64,000 bases of DNA from Janthinobacterium violaceinigrum (GTDB lineage Bacteria > Pseudomonadota > Gammaproteobacteria > Burkholderiales > Burkholderiaceae_D), in assembly GCF_009208555.1 (NCBI RefSeq), contig NZ_WFLI01000015.1, positions 1 through 64,000 of the forward strand, read 5' to 3'. Each line of letters begins with the position of its first letter. Position 1 is the stretch's first letter. The notes under the pieces were generated by a model. That model did not search any database and had not been told where the DNA came from. It saw only the letters and a program-made list of their open reading frames with translations. Made by a program: the position numbers and the translations under genes. This document shows, in pieces, positions 25,650 through 34,789 of this stretch.

Positions 25650-25697
25650 GCGCCCCGGATCGACACTCTCTGACCAATACACCGAACAAGGAACACC

Positions 25698-26726
25698 ATG
25701 AAACTCGCAACCCTGAAAAACGGCAGCCGCGACGGCGCCCTGATCCTCGTCAGCCGCGACCTGCGCCAGTACCAGCGCGTGGCCGCCATCGCCCCCACCC
25801 TGCAAGCGGCGCTCGACAACTGGGACGCCGTGGCGCCAAAACTGGAACAGGCGTACGCGGACCTGAACGGCGGCAGGGCGCCCGACGCGCAGCCATTTGA
25901 CGCCGCGCTGTGCCACTCGCCGCTGCCGCGCGCCTACCAGTGGGCCGACGGTTCCGCCTACATCAACCACGTGGAACTGGTGCGCAAGGCGCGCAACGCG
26001 GAAGTGCCGGCCTCGTTCTACACGGACCCGCTGATGTACCAGGGCGGTTCGGACAGCTTCATCGGCCCGCGTGACCCCATCTTCGCCCTGTCCGAAGACT
26101 GGGGCATCGACCTGGAAGCGGAAGTGGCCGTGATCACGGGCGACGTGGCCATGGGCGCCGGCGTGGATGACGCGGCGAAGGCGATTCGCCTGGTGATGCT
26201 GGTCAACGACGTCTCCTTGCGCAACCTGATCCCGGGCGAACTGGCGAAAGGCTTCGGCTTCTTCCAATCAAAAGCGGCCAGCGCGTTTTCGCCCGTCGCC
26301 GTCACGCCGGACGAACTGGGCGCCGGCTGGGCGGACAGCAAGCTGCACCTGCCGCTGCTGGTGGACTTGAACAATAAACCGTTCGGCAAGCCGAATGCGG
26401 GCGAAGACATGACCTTCAACTTTGCCCAGCTGGTCGCGCATGCGGCGAAGACGCGCGAACTGGGCGCCGGCAGTATCGTCGGCTCGGGCACCGTGTCGAA
26501 CAAGCAGGGCAATTTGTTCGGCTCCAGCATCGACAACGGCGGCGTGGGTTACTGCTGCCTGGCCGAAGTGCGCATGTATGAAACCATCGAACATGGCGCC
26601 CCGAAGACGGCCTACCTGAAGTTCGGCGACACGGTGCGCATCGAGATGCGCGACGCGGCCGGCGCCAGCATCTTCGGCAGCATCGAGCAGACGGTGGCCC
26701 CGTACGCTGGCGCCACGCGCGCCTGA
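25698..26726 (+). CDS. Fumarylacetoacetate hydrolase-family protein
   Basis: 342 residues. A short N-terminal FAA-hydrolase cap (about 1-75) precedes the FAH catalytic domain. The metal-binding acidic residues are visible in GIDLEAEVAVITGDV and MLVNDVSLRN, and the active-site region contains IVGSGTVSNKQGN. Family members hydrolyse carbon-carbon bonds of beta-diketo acids such as fumarylacetoacetate or fumarylpyruvate. With maleylacetoacetate isomerase 11 bases downstream, the likely substrate is fumarylacetoacetate or a close analogue. An aaggaacacc ribosome site precedes the ATG. Confidence 0.9.
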   Translation: MKLATLKNGSRDGALILVSRDLRQYQRVAAIAPTLQAALDNWDAVAPKLEQAYADLNGGRAPDAQPFDAALCHSPLPRAYQWADGSAYINHVELVRKARNAEVPASFYTDPLMYQGGSDSFIGPRDPIFALSEDWGIDLEAEVAVITGDVAMGAGVDDAAKAIRLVMLVNDVSLRNLIPGELAKGFGFFQSKAASAFSPVAVTPDELGAGWADSKLHLPLLVDLNNKPFGKPNAGEDMTFNFAQLVAHAAKTRELGAGSIVGSGTVSNKQGNLFGSSIDNGGVGYCCLAEVRMYETIEHGAPKTAYLKFGDTVRIEMRDAAGASIFGSIEQTVAPYAGATRA

Positions 26727-26737
26727 GGAGGCCGCCC

Positions 26738-27388
26738 ATGAAGCTGTACACCTATTTCCGCAGTTCGGCCGCCTACCGCGTGCGCATTGCCCTCAATCTG
26801 AAGGGCATCGCCTACGACAGCATCCCCGTGCACCTGCTGCAGGACGGCGGACAGCAGCTGCTGCCCGCCTACCGCGCCGTCAACCCGTCGGCCCTGGTGC
26901 CGGCGCTCGACGACGACGGCGCCATCCTGACGCAGTCGCTGGCCATGCTCGAGTACCTGGACGAGACGCGGCCAGCCGTGCCGCTGCTGCCGCCGGACGC
27001 GCTGGGACGGGCGCGCGTGCGCGCGCTGGCGCTGGCCATCGCCTGCGACGCCCATCCGCTGACGAATCTGCGCGTCCTGAAGTACCTGAAAGGGACGCTG
27101 GGGCTGTCGGACGAGGTCAAGCAGGAATGGTACCGCCACTGGATGGCCGAGGGGCTGGCGGCCGTGGAGGCGCTGCTGGCGCAGGGCGATCCTGCCGGCA
27201 CCGCCCTGTTCTGCCATGGCGACCGCCCCACCATGGCCGACTGCTGCCTGGTGCCGCAAGTGTTCAATGCGCTGCGCTTTGCCATCGACCTGGCGCCGTA
27301 CCCGCGCGTGGCGCGCATCCACGCGCATTGCGCCGGCTTGCCGGCGTTTGCCGCCGCGCATCCGTCGCAGCAGCCCGACGCCGAATAG
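26738..27388 (+). CDS. maiA: Maleylacetoacetate isomerase (zeta-class glutathione transferase)
   Basis: A 216-residue zeta-class GST. The N-terminal thioredoxin-like domain has the SSxxYR active-site motif in YFRSSAAYRVRIALNLKGI, and conserved LVPALDDDGAILTQSLAMLEYL follows. It isomerises maleylacetoacetate (or maleylpyruvate) to the fumaryl form using glutathione, feeding the FAH-family hydrolase encoded just upstream. It is the last gene of the operon and is followed by a clear terminator. A gaggaggccgccc ribosome site precedes the ATG. Confidence 0.92.
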   Translation: MKLYTYFRSSAAYRVRIALNLKGIAYDSIPVHLLQDGGQQLLPAYRAVNPSALVPALDDDGAILTQSLAMLEYLDETRPAVPLLPPDALGRARVRALALAIACDAHPLTNLRVLKYLKGTLGLSDEVKQEWYRHWMAEGLAAVEALLAQGDPAGTALFCHGDRPTMADCCLVPQVFNALRFAIDLAPYPRVARIHAHCAGLPAFAAAHPSQQPDAE

Positions 27389-27410
27389 CTTTGATACGGC
27401 GCACTGCAGC

Positions 27411-27441
27411 AAGCCCCGCCCGGCAACCGGCGGGGCTTTTT
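27411..27441 (+). terminator. Rho-independent terminator after maiA
   Basis: A 10-bp perfect stem AAGCCCCGCC / GGCGGGGCTT with an 8-base loop, ending in a T run. Confidence 0.9.
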
Positions 27442-27530
27442 CATGCGCGATTGATCTGGGTCGTGTGTTTTCGTTAATGCCAGCTTGCCGGTGCGCTACA
27501 ATTTGCGTTTGCCCAAATATTTTACGCGCC

Positions 27531-28310
27531 ATGACCGCAACAACCGTTCCTGCCAGCATCACCGATGCCCTGTCCCTGGCGCATGCCTCCTGGCGTCCCA
27601 TCCTGCTGCGCGGCCTGCACGCCGTGATGGCGGCCGACCCTGCCTACCTGCCGGCGCTGGCCATCGACGATTACCTGCCCACGCAGGGCCGCCTGTTTGC
27701 CGCATTTGCCCTGCCGCTGGCGCAGGTGCGCTACGTGCTGGTGGGCGAGGGGCCGTATCCGCGCGCCGACAGCGCCACGGGCGTGTGCTTCATGGATGGC
27801 GCCGTGGGCAGCCTGTGGTCGGCGACCGGGCTGTCGAAGCCCGTCAACCGCGCCACGTCCCTGCGCAACTTCATGAAGATGCTGCTGGTGGCCGATGGCC
27901 AGCTGCAGGGCGGCGACACGTCCGGCACGGCCATGGCGCCCGTGGCGGCGGCCGCGCAGCAAGCCGACAGCGGCGTGATCCAGACCCTGCCCGACTTGCA
28001 GCGCAAGATGACGGAGCAAGGCTTCCTGCTGCTCAATGCGGCGCTGGTGTTCCGTTCCCACGTGCCGCCCGTGCAGGATGCGCGCGGCTGGCTGCCTTTC
28101 CTGCAGGTGGTGCTGGAAGCGCTGGCGCAGCAGGGCGGGCCAGCCTTGCCGCAACTGGTGCTGTGGGGCAAGATTGCCGAGCTGGTCAAACGCCTGCCGG
28201 TGGCGGCATCCTTGCCGCAGGTGACGGCGGAACATCCGTATAATCTGTCCTTTATCGGCAATCGTGACATGCAGGCCTTGTTTGGCCCGATGCAACTATT
28301 GCGTGCTTGA
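27531..28310 (+). CDS. Uracil-DNA glycosylase-like protein lacking the catalytic Asp
   Basis: 259 residues from the ATG at 27531. It aligns by eye along its whole length with family 1 uracil-DNA glycosylase: LPTQGRLFAAFALPLAQVRY matches the region before motif A, FLLLNAALVFR matches LLLNTVLTVR, RGWLPF matches GWETF, VLWGKIAEL matches LLWGSHAQ, and EHPYNLSF sits where E. coli Ung has HPSPLSAH. Motif A, GQDPYH in Ung, is GEGPYP here, so the general-base Asp64 is Gly74 and the following His is Pro. Classical uracil excision is therefore unlikely. It could act on another base or only bind DNA. The NADAR gene follows at once. Confidence 0.75.
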   Translation: MTATTVPASITDALSLAHASWRPILLRGLHAVMAADPAYLPALAIDDYLPTQGRLFAAFALPLAQVRYVLVGEGPYPRADSATGVCFMDGAVGSLWSATGLSKPVNRATSLRNFMKMLLVADGQLQGGDTSGTAMAPVAAAAQQADSGVIQTLPDLQRKMTEQGFLLLNAALVFRSHVPPVQDARGWLPFLQVVLEALAQQGGPALPQLVLWGKIAELVKRLPVAASLPQVTAEHPYNLSFIGNRDMQALFGPMQLLRA

Positions 28311-28348
28311 GCTTGAATCATCGCCTGTCTGGCGGAAGTGCGGGGAAT

Positions 28349-28900
28349 ATGCAAATCAGTAACGTGGAAGAATTGAAGGCGTGGATCGCGGCGGGCGGCG
28401 TGCCCGACTATCTGTATTTTTGGGGCCACACGCCGGCGCAGCCGCAGGTGCCCGACAAGAGCTGTTTCAGCCAGTGGTTTCCGTCGCCGTTCAGCCTTGC
28501 TGGTGTGACGTATGCGACGGCCGAGCACTACATGATGGCGCAAAAGGCGGCACTGTTTGGCGACACGGCCGTCCAGGCGCGCATCGTGGCGGCCGAGCGT
28601 CCGTCGGAAGTGAAGAAGCTGGGGCGCGAAGTGGCGAACTTCGATGCCAAGGCGTGGGAAGCGGCGCGCGCCGGCATCGTCTTCGACGGCAACTTTGCCA
28701 AGTTCTCGCAAAAGCCCGCGCTGCGCAAGTTCTTGCTGGGCACGGGCGAGCGCGTCATCGTCGAAGCCAGTCCCGTCGACCGCATCTGGGGCGTGGGCCT
28801 GGCGTCGGACAATCCGCGCATCGGCGATCCCTCGCGCTGGGACGGCTTGAACCTGCTGGGCTTTGAACTGATGAAAGTAAGAAGCGCTTTGCGGGGCTGA
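28349..28900 (+). CDS. NADAR-family N-glycosidase (YbiA-like)
   Basis: 183 residues from the ATG at 28349 (MQISNVEELK), preceded by a gggga site. A TTG at 28307 that overlaps the previous stop is an alternative. The NADAR core is YFWGHTPAQPQVPDKSCFSQ then WFPSPF, YATAEHYMMAQKAALFGD, VKKLGREV and IWGVGLASDNPRI. NADAR enzymes cleave N-glycosidic bonds: YbiA acts on riboflavin-pathway intermediates, and other members remove ADP-ribose from guanine. Being next to a glycosylase-like gene raises the possibility of a nucleic-acid base function, but YbiA-type metabolite clean-up is equally possible. Confidence 0.88.
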   Translation: MQISNVEELKAWIAAGGVPDYLYFWGHTPAQPQVPDKSCFSQWFPSPFSLAGVTYATAEHYMMAQKAALFGDTAVQARIVAAERPSEVKKLGREVANFDAKAWEAARAGIVFDGNFAKFSQKPALRKFLLGTGERVIVEASPVDRIWGVGLASDNPRIGDPSRWDGLNLLGFELMKVRSALRG

Positions 28901-29010
28901 GAATTGCCGCTGCGCATGCCCGCGCTTTCCCGACTGTTGTTTTCCTGATGCCGCCGCGCCTGGCGCGGCCGGCCATGCCCCTGCCAGCCCTGTGGTCATC
29001 GAGGGGCGCT

Positions 29011-29059
29011 CTGACAAACCCCGCCGAATTTGTTATACTTGACTAAATCATTCAACTAC
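29011..29059 (+). promoter_or_regulatory. isc operon promoter with type 1 IscR box
   Basis: A good sigma-70 promoter is visible: CTGACA at 29011-29016, a 17-bp spacer, TATACT at 29034-29039. The 25-bp stretch 29035-29059 (atacttgactaaatc, then attcaactac) fits the type 1 IscR consensus ATASYYGACTR-N3-YAGTCRRSTAT with two mismatches. It overlaps the -10 and start point, as expected for repression by [2Fe-2S]-IscR. iscR starts 58 bases downstream. Confidence 0.82.
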
Positions 29060-29116
29060 TCAGGGTTTGAGAAGTTGAAAAGCCGCAATATTTTAAACCA
29101 GTTGACCCGAGGATGT

Positions 29117-29593
29117 ATGCGTCTGACTACAAAAGGCCGTTTTGCCGTGACAGCGATGATCGATCTTGCCCTGCGCCAGGGCAAGGGACCGGTCACCTTG
29201 TCCGGCATCAGCCAGCGCCAGTCGATTTCCCTGTCCTACCTGGAACAGCTGTTCGGCAAGCTGCGCCGCCATGAGATCGTCGAATCGATCCGCGGCCCCG
29301 GCGGCGGCTACAGCCTGGCGCGCCGCGCCGACAAGGTGACGGTGGCCGACATCATCATCGCCGTCGACGAACCGCTGGACGCCACGCAGTGCGGCGGCAA
29401 GGAACATTGCCACGGCGCCGACGCGGCCACGGGCGCGCGCTGCATGACGCATGAATTGTGGTCCACACTCAACGAAAAAATGGTCGATTATCTGGATTCT
29501 GTGTCCTTGCAGGACCTGGTCGACCAGCAGAGACAAAAGAATGCCGAGCAAAGCGTGATGGTGATGCACCGTAACCACGCCGCCCTCGGTTGA
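29117..29593 (+). CDS. iscR: Iron-sulfur cluster-sensing repressor IscR
   Basis: 158 residues from the ATG at 29117 (MRLTTKGRFAVTAMIDLAL), the universal IscR start; in-frame codons upstream lie in the promoter leader. An Rrf2-type winged helix covers residues 1-80. The three cluster ligands are Cys in QCGGKEHC and ARC (pattern C-x5-C-x7 or 8-C, about residues 92-106), so it should bind a [2Fe-2S] cluster and repress its own operon when clusters are sufficient. A cgagga ribosome site precedes the ATG. First gene of the isc operon. Confidence 0.96.
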   Translation: MRLTTKGRFAVTAMIDLALRQGKGPVTLSGISQRQSISLSYLEQLFGKLRRHEIVESIRGPGGGYSLARRADKVTVADIIIAVDEPLDATQCGGKEHCHGADAATGARCMTHELWSTLNEKMVDYLDSVSLQDLVDQQRQKNAEQSVMVMHRNHAALG

Positions 29594-29633
29594 TAATGAC
29601 AAAAATACCAGTTGCTGATTGCAGGAGTTATTG

Positions 29634-30890
29634 ATGAACGCCCCAGAAAAAAACGTAGGCCAAGTGCACTTTGAAACCGCACCGCATTTCCCGATCTACA
29701 TGGATTACTCGGCCACCACGCCGATCGATCCACGCGTCGCCGACAAGATGATTCCCTACCTGCGCGAGCAGTTCGGCAATCCGGCCTCGCGCAGCCACAT
29801 GTATGGCTGGACGGCGGAAAAAGCCGTGGAAGAGGCACGCGGCCACGTGGCGGCCCTGGTGAACGCGGACCCGCGCGAAATCATCTGGACGTCCGGCGCG
29901 ACGGAAAGCAACAACCTGGCCATCAAGGGCGCGGCGCAGTTCTACAAGACCAAGGGCAAGCACATCATCACCGTCAAGACCGAGCACAAATCGGTGCTGG
30001 ACACGGTGCGCGAACTGGAACGCATCGGCTTTGAAGCGACGTACCTGGAACCGCAGGACAACGGCCTGATCACCGTCGAGCAGCTGGCCGCGGCCGTGCG
30101 CCCGGACACCATCCTCGTGTCGGTGATGCTGGTGAACAACGAAATCGGCGTGATCCAGCCGATCGACGAAATCGGCGTGTTCTGCCGCTCGAAAGGCATC
30201 ATCTTCCATTGTGACGCCGCGCAAGCGACGGGCAAGGTCGTCATCGACCTGCAAAAGACCAAGGTCGACCTGATGACCTTCACGGCACACAAGACCTACG
30301 GCCCGAAAGGCGTGGGCGCCCTGTACGTGTGCCGCAAGCCGCGCGTACGCCTGGAAGCGCAGATGCACGGCGGCGGCCATGAGCGCGGCCTGCGCTCGGG
30401 CACCCTGCCGACGCACCAGATCGTGGGCATGGGCGAAGCGTTCCGCATCGCCAAGGAAGAAATGGACAGCGAAATCGGCCGCATCCAGGCCTTGCGCGAC
30501 CGCCTGGCCAAGGGCTTGCAGGAGATCGAGGAAGTCTACATCAACGGCGACATGGACCACCGCGTGCCGCACAACCTGAACGTCAGCTTCAACTATGTCG
30601 AAGGCGAGTCGCTGATCATGGCGATCAAGGATATCGCCGTGTCGTCCGGTTCGGCCTGCACCTCGGCCAGCCTGGAACCATCGTACGTGCTGCGCGCCCT
30701 GGGCCGCAGCGACGAACTGGCGCACAGCTCGATCCGTTTCACCATCGGCCGCTTCTCGACCGAGGAAGACATCGACTTTGCCGTCAACCTGCTGAAATCG
30801 AAAGTACACAAGCTGCGCGACCTGTCGCCGCTGTGGGACATGTTCAAGGATGGCATCGACATCAATTCCATCCAATGGGCTGCCCACTAA
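29634..30890 (+). CDS. iscS: Cysteine desulfurase IscS
   Basis: 418 residues from the ATG at 29634, preceded by gcaggag. A PLP enzyme that takes sulfur from cysteine for cluster and thiolation pathways. The PLP lysine is in [11 protein letters not shown], and the active-site loop cysteine in [17 protein letters not shown]. The N-terminus shows [15 protein letters not shown]. It is slightly longer than E. coli IscS because of about 15 extra N-terminal residues. It lies 40 bases after iscR. A GGCCTCC/GGGGGCC hairpin at 30901-30917 separates it from iscU and might adjust relative expression. Confidence 0.97.
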   Translation: MNAPEKNVGQVHFETAPHFPIYMDYSATTPIDPRVADKMIPYLREQFGNPASRSHMYGWTAEKAVEEARGHVAALVNADPREIIWTSGATESNNLAIKGAAQFYKTKGKHIITVKTEHKSVLDTVRELERIGFEATYLEPQDNGLITVEQLAAAVRPDTILVSVMLVNNEIGVIQPIDEIGVFCRSKGIIFHCDAAQATGKVVIDLQKTKVDLMTFTAHKTYGPKGVGALYVCRKPRVRLEAQMHGGGHERGLRSGTLPTHQIVGMGEAFRIAKEEMDSEIGRIQALRDRLAKGLQEIEEVYINGDMDHRVPHNLNVSFNYVEGESLIMAIKDIAVSSGSACTSASLEPSYVLRALGRSDELAHSSIRFTIGRFSTEEDIDFAVNLLKSKVHKLRDLSPLWDMFKDGIDINSIQWAAH

Positions 30891-30943
30891 CCAATACCGT
30901 GGCCTCCTTCGGGGGCCGGCAAGAATATTAAAGGAGCATCAAA

Positions 30944-31330
30944 ATGGCTTACTCGGACAAAGTACTCGATCACTACGAAAACCCGCGCAACGTGGGCGCT
31001 TTCGACAAGGGTGATGAAACCATCGGCACTGGCATGGTCGGTGCGCCTGCCTGCGGCGACGTGATGAAACTGCAGATCAAGGTCGGCGCCGACGGCCTGA
31101 TCGAAGATGCGAAATTCAAGACCTACGGCTGCGGTTCGGCCATCGCGTCGAGCTCGCTGGTGACGGAATGGGTCAAGGGCAAGACCCTGGACCAGGCGCT
31201 GGCCATCAAGAACACGCAGATCGCCGAAGAACTGGCCCTGCCGCCAGTGAAGATCCACTGCTCCATCCTGGCTGAAGACGCCATCAAGGCGGCAGTATTG
31301 GACTACCAGACCCGTCATCCGGCAGCGTAG
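30944..31330 (+). CDS. iscU: Iron-sulfur cluster scaffold IscU
   Basis: A 128-residue scaffold on which clusters are built. The three ligand cysteines are in ACGDVMK, YGCGSAIASSS and HCSILAEDA, and the LPPVK motif recognised by HscA is intact. An aaaggagc ribosome site precedes the ATG. Its TAG stop is the first triplet of the left arm of the repeat element 31328-31432. Confidence 0.98.
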   Translation: MAYSDKVLDHYENPRNVGAFDKGDETIGTGMVGAPACGDVMKLQIKVGADGLIEDAKFKTYGCGSAIASSSLVTEWVKGKTLDQALAIKNTQIAEELALPPVKIHCSILAEDAIKAAVLDYQTRHPAA

Positions 31331-31432
31331 AGCGCCTGAGAAAACGCCCATGGCTGCGTTGCATTGCCTTGTCTTACTAGTCGTACTGCCTTCGGCAATG
31401 CGCCTTGCCCTGAACGTTTTTCAGGCACTCTA
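31328..31432. repeat. 105-bp inverted-repeat element between iscU and iscA
   Basis: The terminal arms 31328-31346 and 31415-31432 pair with one mismatch and one bulge (tagagcgcctgag... against ...ctgcaggcactcta-type sequence). Inner arms gcattgcc (31361-31368) and ggcaatgc (31394-31401) are perfectly complementary around the core ttactagtcgtactg. Similar 'tactagtcgtact' elements are, from memory, dispersed in related genomes. It is non-coding. The iscU stop lies inside the left arm. It may act as an mRNA-stabilising or processing structure within the operon. Confidence 0.75.
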
Positions 31433-31452
31433 GAATTTGTTGGATTTTGATA

Positions 31453-31474
31453 CCTGTTCCCATGTGGGAACAGG
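31453..31474 (+). promoter_or_regulatory. Perfect hairpin just before the iscA ribosome site
   Basis: CCTGTTCCC-atgt-GGGAACAGG forms a 9-bp perfect stem with a 4-base loop, ending 13 bases before the iscA ATG; the ribosome site (gcggagaa) follows directly. It could block mRNA decay from upstream or tune iscA translation. Confidence 0.65.
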
Positions 31475-31487
31475 AGCGGAGAAATAC

Positions 31488-31808
31488 ATGATCACACTGA
31501 CCGAAAAAGCGGCGAAGCACATCAACCGTTATATCGAACGGCGCGGCAAGGGCATGGGCCTGCGCTTTGGCGTGCGTACCACGGGCTGCTCGGGCCTGGC
31601 CTACAAGCTCGAATATGTCGATGAAGTGGCGGCCGAAGACAGCGTCTTCGAATCGCACGGCGTGAAAGTCTTCGTCGACCCGAAAAGCTTGCCTTACATC
31701 GACGGCACGGAACTCGATTTCGCGCGCGAAGGCTTGAACGAAGGCTTCAAGTTCCACAATCCGAACGAAAAAGACGCCTGCGGCTGCGGCGAGTCCTTCA
31801 GGATTTAA
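31488..31808 (+). CDS. iscA: Iron-sulfur assembly protein IscA
   Basis: 106 residues from the ATG at 31488 ([17 protein letters not shown]). In-frame codons upstream run through the hairpin and are not used in relatives. The three A-type carrier cysteines are present: [13 protein letters not shown] and the C-terminal CGCGESF. It delivers [4Fe-4S] clusters to targets. Position four in isc. Confidence 0.96.
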   Translation: MITLTEKAAKHINRYIERRGKGMGLRFGVRTTGCSGLAYKLEYVDEVAAEDSVFESHGVKVFVDPKSLPYIDGTELDFAREGLNEGFKFHNPNEKDACGCGESFRI

Positions 31809-31874
31809 ACAGCTGGCAAGACCCCGGTCGGTGCGCTGTACCCATCGATTGCGGTACAGCGACCACCGACCATT

Positions 31875-32390
31875 ATGCAAAACCACTTCGAATTATTCCA
31901 GTTGCCGCCGCAGTTCGGGCTCGACATGAGCGCGCTCGACGCGGCCTACCGCGACGTGCAGGGCAAGGTCCATCCGGACCGTTTCATCAACGCCAGCAGT
32001 GCTGAAAAGCGCGTGGCGATGCAATGGGCCACGCGCGCCAATGAAGCCTACCAGACCCTGAAACACCCGCAAAAGCGCGCGCAATACCTGTGCGAGCTCA
32101 ATGGCGTCGATTTGCAGACGGAATCGAACACGGCCATGCCGGTCAGCTTCCTGATGCAGCAGATGGAATGGCGCGAAGAGCTGGGCGATGCGCGGGCCGG
32201 CAAGGATGCCGACGCGCTCGACGCCCTGGACCGCCAGCTGCGCGGCGAACGCAAGGCGCTGCTGGCCCAGGTGGCCGCCCAGCTCGACGGCGGCGATTAT
32301 GTGAACGCCGCGCAAAGCGTGCGCGCCCTGATGTTCCTCGACAAATTCGGCGAGGAAGTCCGGTTTGCCTACGAGGCCATCGAAGCCTGA
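31875..32390 (+). CDS. hscB: J-domain co-chaperone HscB
   Basis: 171 residues. The N-terminal J domain includes the HPD triad in KVHPDRF, and the C-terminal three-helix domain binds IscU. HscB brings IscU to HscA and stimulates its ATPase. The ATG at 31875 is preceded by cgaccaccgaccatt, with no strong ribosome site, so translation may be modest. It lies 66 bases after iscA. Confidence 0.95.
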   Translation: MQNHFELFQLPPQFGLDMSALDAAYRDVQGKVHPDRFINASSAEKRVAMQWATRANEAYQTLKHPQKRAQYLCELNGVDLQTESNTAMPVSFLMQQMEWREELGDARAGKDADALDALDRQLRGERKALLAQVAAQLDGGDYVNAAQSVRALMFLDKFGEEVRFAYEAIEA

Positions 32391-32498
32391 TCGCCAGACC
32401 GCTTGACCGGCGTGCCAAGCGCCAGTCTGGCCCGCGTTTTATAATGCGCACCAGGCATCAGCTGCATCACGCAAAAAATTAATCGAGGCACGAATACA

Positions 32499-34379
32499 AT
32501 GGCACTTCTGCAAATTTCCGAACCAGGCATGTCGACCGCGCCGCACCAGCACCGCCTGGCCGTCGGCATCGATCTGGGCACCACCAATTCCCTGGTCGCC
32601 ACTGTCCGCAACAGCATCCCCGAGGTGCTCAACGACGAAGACGGGCGCTCGCTGCTGCCCTCCGTCGTGCGCTACCTGCCGAACGGCCATGCGAACATCG
32701 GCTACAAGGCCTTGTCTGCGCAAACCACCGACCCGAAGAACACCATCGTTTCCGTCAAGCGCTTCATGGGCCGCGGCCTGGCCGACATCGCCTACGCGGA
32801 AAACCTGCCCTACGATTTCCAGGATACGCCTGGCATGGTGCAGCTGAAAACCGTGGCCGGCGTGAAAAGCCCCGTCGAAGTGTCGGCACAAATCCTCGCC
32901 ACCCTGCGCCAGCGCGCGGAAGACTCGCTGGGCGACGACCTGGTGGGCGCCGTCATTACCGTGCCGGCGTATTTCGACGATGCGCAGCGCCAGGCCACGA
33001 AAGATGCGGCCCAGCTGGCCGGCATCAACGTGCTGCGCCTGCTGAGCGAGCCGACGGCCGCCGCCATCGCGTACGGCCTCGACAACGCTTCCGAAGGCGT
33101 GTACGCCGTGTATGACCTCGGCGGCGGCACCTTCGACATCTCGATCCTGAAACTGAGCAAGGGCGTGTTCGAAGTGCTGTCCACGGGCGGGGACTCGGCC
33201 CTGGGCGGCGACGATTTCGACCGCCGCCTGTTCTGCTGGATCAGCGAACACGCCAAGCTGGCGCCCCTGTCGGACGAAGACACGGCCATCCTGATGGTGA
33301 AAGCGCGCGAGATCAAGGAATTGCTGTCGACCAAGTCGGAAACGATGATCGACGCGGCCCTGAATTCGGGTGAAGAGATTCACCTGCGCATCACGGCCGA
33401 GGAATTTGTCAAGATGACGGCGCACCTGGTCGCCAAGACCATGAACGCCATCAAGAAAGCCTTGCGCGACGCGAACGTGGATGCGGACGACGTCGACGGC
33501 GTGGTGATGGTGGGCGGCGCCACGCGCATGCCGCACGTGCAGCGCGCCGTGAGCGAATTCTTCCACACCACGCCGCACGCGAATATCGACCCGGACAAGG
33601 TGGTGGCGCTGGGCGCGGCCATCCAGGCGAACTTGCTGGCTGGCAACCGTGCCGCCGGCGACGACTGGCTGCTGCTGGACGTGATCCCGCTGTCCCTGGG
33701 CATCGAAACCATGGGCGGCCTGGTGGAAAAGATCATCCCCCGCAATTCGACCATCCCGTGCGCGCGCGCGCAGGAATTCACGACCTTCAAGGATGGCCAG
33801 ACGGCCCTGGCCGTGCACGTGCTGCAGGGCGAGCGCGAGCTGGTCAGCGATTGCCGTTCGCTGGCGCGCTTCGAGCTGCGCGGCATTCCGCCGATGGTGG
33901 CGGGCGCCGCGCGCATCCGCATCACCTACCAGGTCGATGCGGACGGCTTGCTGTCCGTCTCGGCGCGCGAGCTGCGCTCGGGCGTGGAAGCGTCGATCAG
34001 CGTCAAGCCCGCCTACGGCCTGGGCGACGACGACATCGCGCGCATGCTGCAGGATTCGTACACGTCGGCCGACGTCGACATGGTGGCGCGCGCGCTGCGC
34101 GAAGAGCAGGTGGAAGCGGAACGCATTCTGCTGGCCACGCAGTCGGCGCTGGACGAAGACGGCGCCTTGCTCGATGCGGACGAACGCGCGGCCGTCGACG
34201 GCCTGATGAACAAGGTGCGCGACGCCATCGTGCAGTCGCAAAGCGGCGCCATCGACCACCAGGCCCTGAAGCTGGCGATCGAGGCATTGGCCGACGGCAC
34301 CGAGGATTTCGCCTCGCGCCGCATGGACCGCAGCGTGCGCACGGCCTTGACCGGCAAATCGCTCGACCAGGTCGTTTAA
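32499..34379 (+). CDS. hscA: Hsp70-type chaperone HscA
   Basis: A 626-residue DnaK-like protein specialised for IscU. The nucleotide-binding domain has [13 protein letters not shown] near residue 23 and [13 protein letters not shown] near residue 200. The substrate-binding domain follows from about residue 390 ([17 protein letters not shown]). The C-terminus lacks the EEVD-like tail of DnaK, as expected. A cgaggcacgaatac site precedes the ATG. Confidence 0.96.
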   Translation: MALLQISEPGMSTAPHQHRLAVGIDLGTTNSLVATVRNSIPEVLNDEDGRSLLPSVVRYLPNGHANIGYKALSAQTTDPKNTIVSVKRFMGRGLADIAYAENLPYDFQDTPGMVQLKTVAGVKSPVEVSAQILATLRQRAEDSLGDDLVGAVITVPAYFDDAQRQATKDAAQLAGINVLRLLSEPTAAAIAYGLDNASEGVYAVYDLGGGTFDISILKLSKGVFEVLSTGGDSALGGDDFDRRLFCWISEHAKLAPLSDEDTAILMVKAREIKELLSTKSETMIDAALNSGEEIHLRITAEEFVKMTAHLVAKTMNAIKKALRDANVDADDVDGVVMVGGATRMPHVQRAVSEFFHTTPHANIDPDKVVALGAAIQANLLAGNRAAGDDWLLLDVIPLSLGIETMGGLVEKIIPRNSTIPCARAQEFTTFKDGQTALAVHVLQGERELVSDCRSLARFELRGIPPMVAGAARIRITYQVDADGLLSVSARELRSGVEASISVKPAYGLGDDDIARMLQDSYTSADVDMVARALREEQVEAERILLATQSALDEDGALLDADERAAVDGLMNKVRDAIVQSQSGAIDHQALKLAIEALADGTEDFASRRMDRSVRTALTGKSLDQVV

Positions 34380-34446
34380 CAAAAATTGAACAGCGCGCCG
34401 CTGATGCCGCGGCCGCGCTCCGAATGACAGACTGAAAGAAGAAACC

Positions 34447-34788
34447 ATGCCACAAATCGTTATCCTGCCGCACGCCAAGCTTTGCCCGGACGGCGCCGTC
34501 ATCGAAGCACCGGCCGGCAAGTCCATCTGCGACATCCTGCTGGAAAACGACATCGACATCGAGCACGCCTGCGAAAAATCGTGCGCCTGCACCACCTGCC
34601 ACGTGCTGGTACGCGAAGGCATCGAATCCCTGAACGAAGCGACGGAACTGGAAGAAGACATGCTGGACAAGGCCTGGGGCCTGGAAGCCGTGTCGCGCCT
34701 GTCGTGCCAGTCCATCGTGGCCGAGGCCGACCTCGTCGTCGAAATCCCGAAATACACGATCAATCAGGTCAGCGAAGGCAGCCACTAA
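34447..34788 (+). CDS. fdx: [2Fe-2S] ferredoxin of the isc operon
   Basis: 113 residues with the adrenodoxin-type cluster motif: Cys residues in CEKSCACTTC (C-x5-C-x2-C) and a fourth in RLSCQSIV. It supplies electrons during cluster assembly. An aaagaagaaacc site precedes the ATG, and iscX starts one base after its stop. Confidence 0.96.
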   Translation: MPQIVILPHAKLCPDGAVIEAPAGKSICDILLENDIDIEHACEKSCACTTCHVLVREGIESLNEATELEEDMLDKAWGLEAVSRLSCQSIVAEADLVVEIPKYTINQVSEGSH

Positions 34789-34789
34789 C

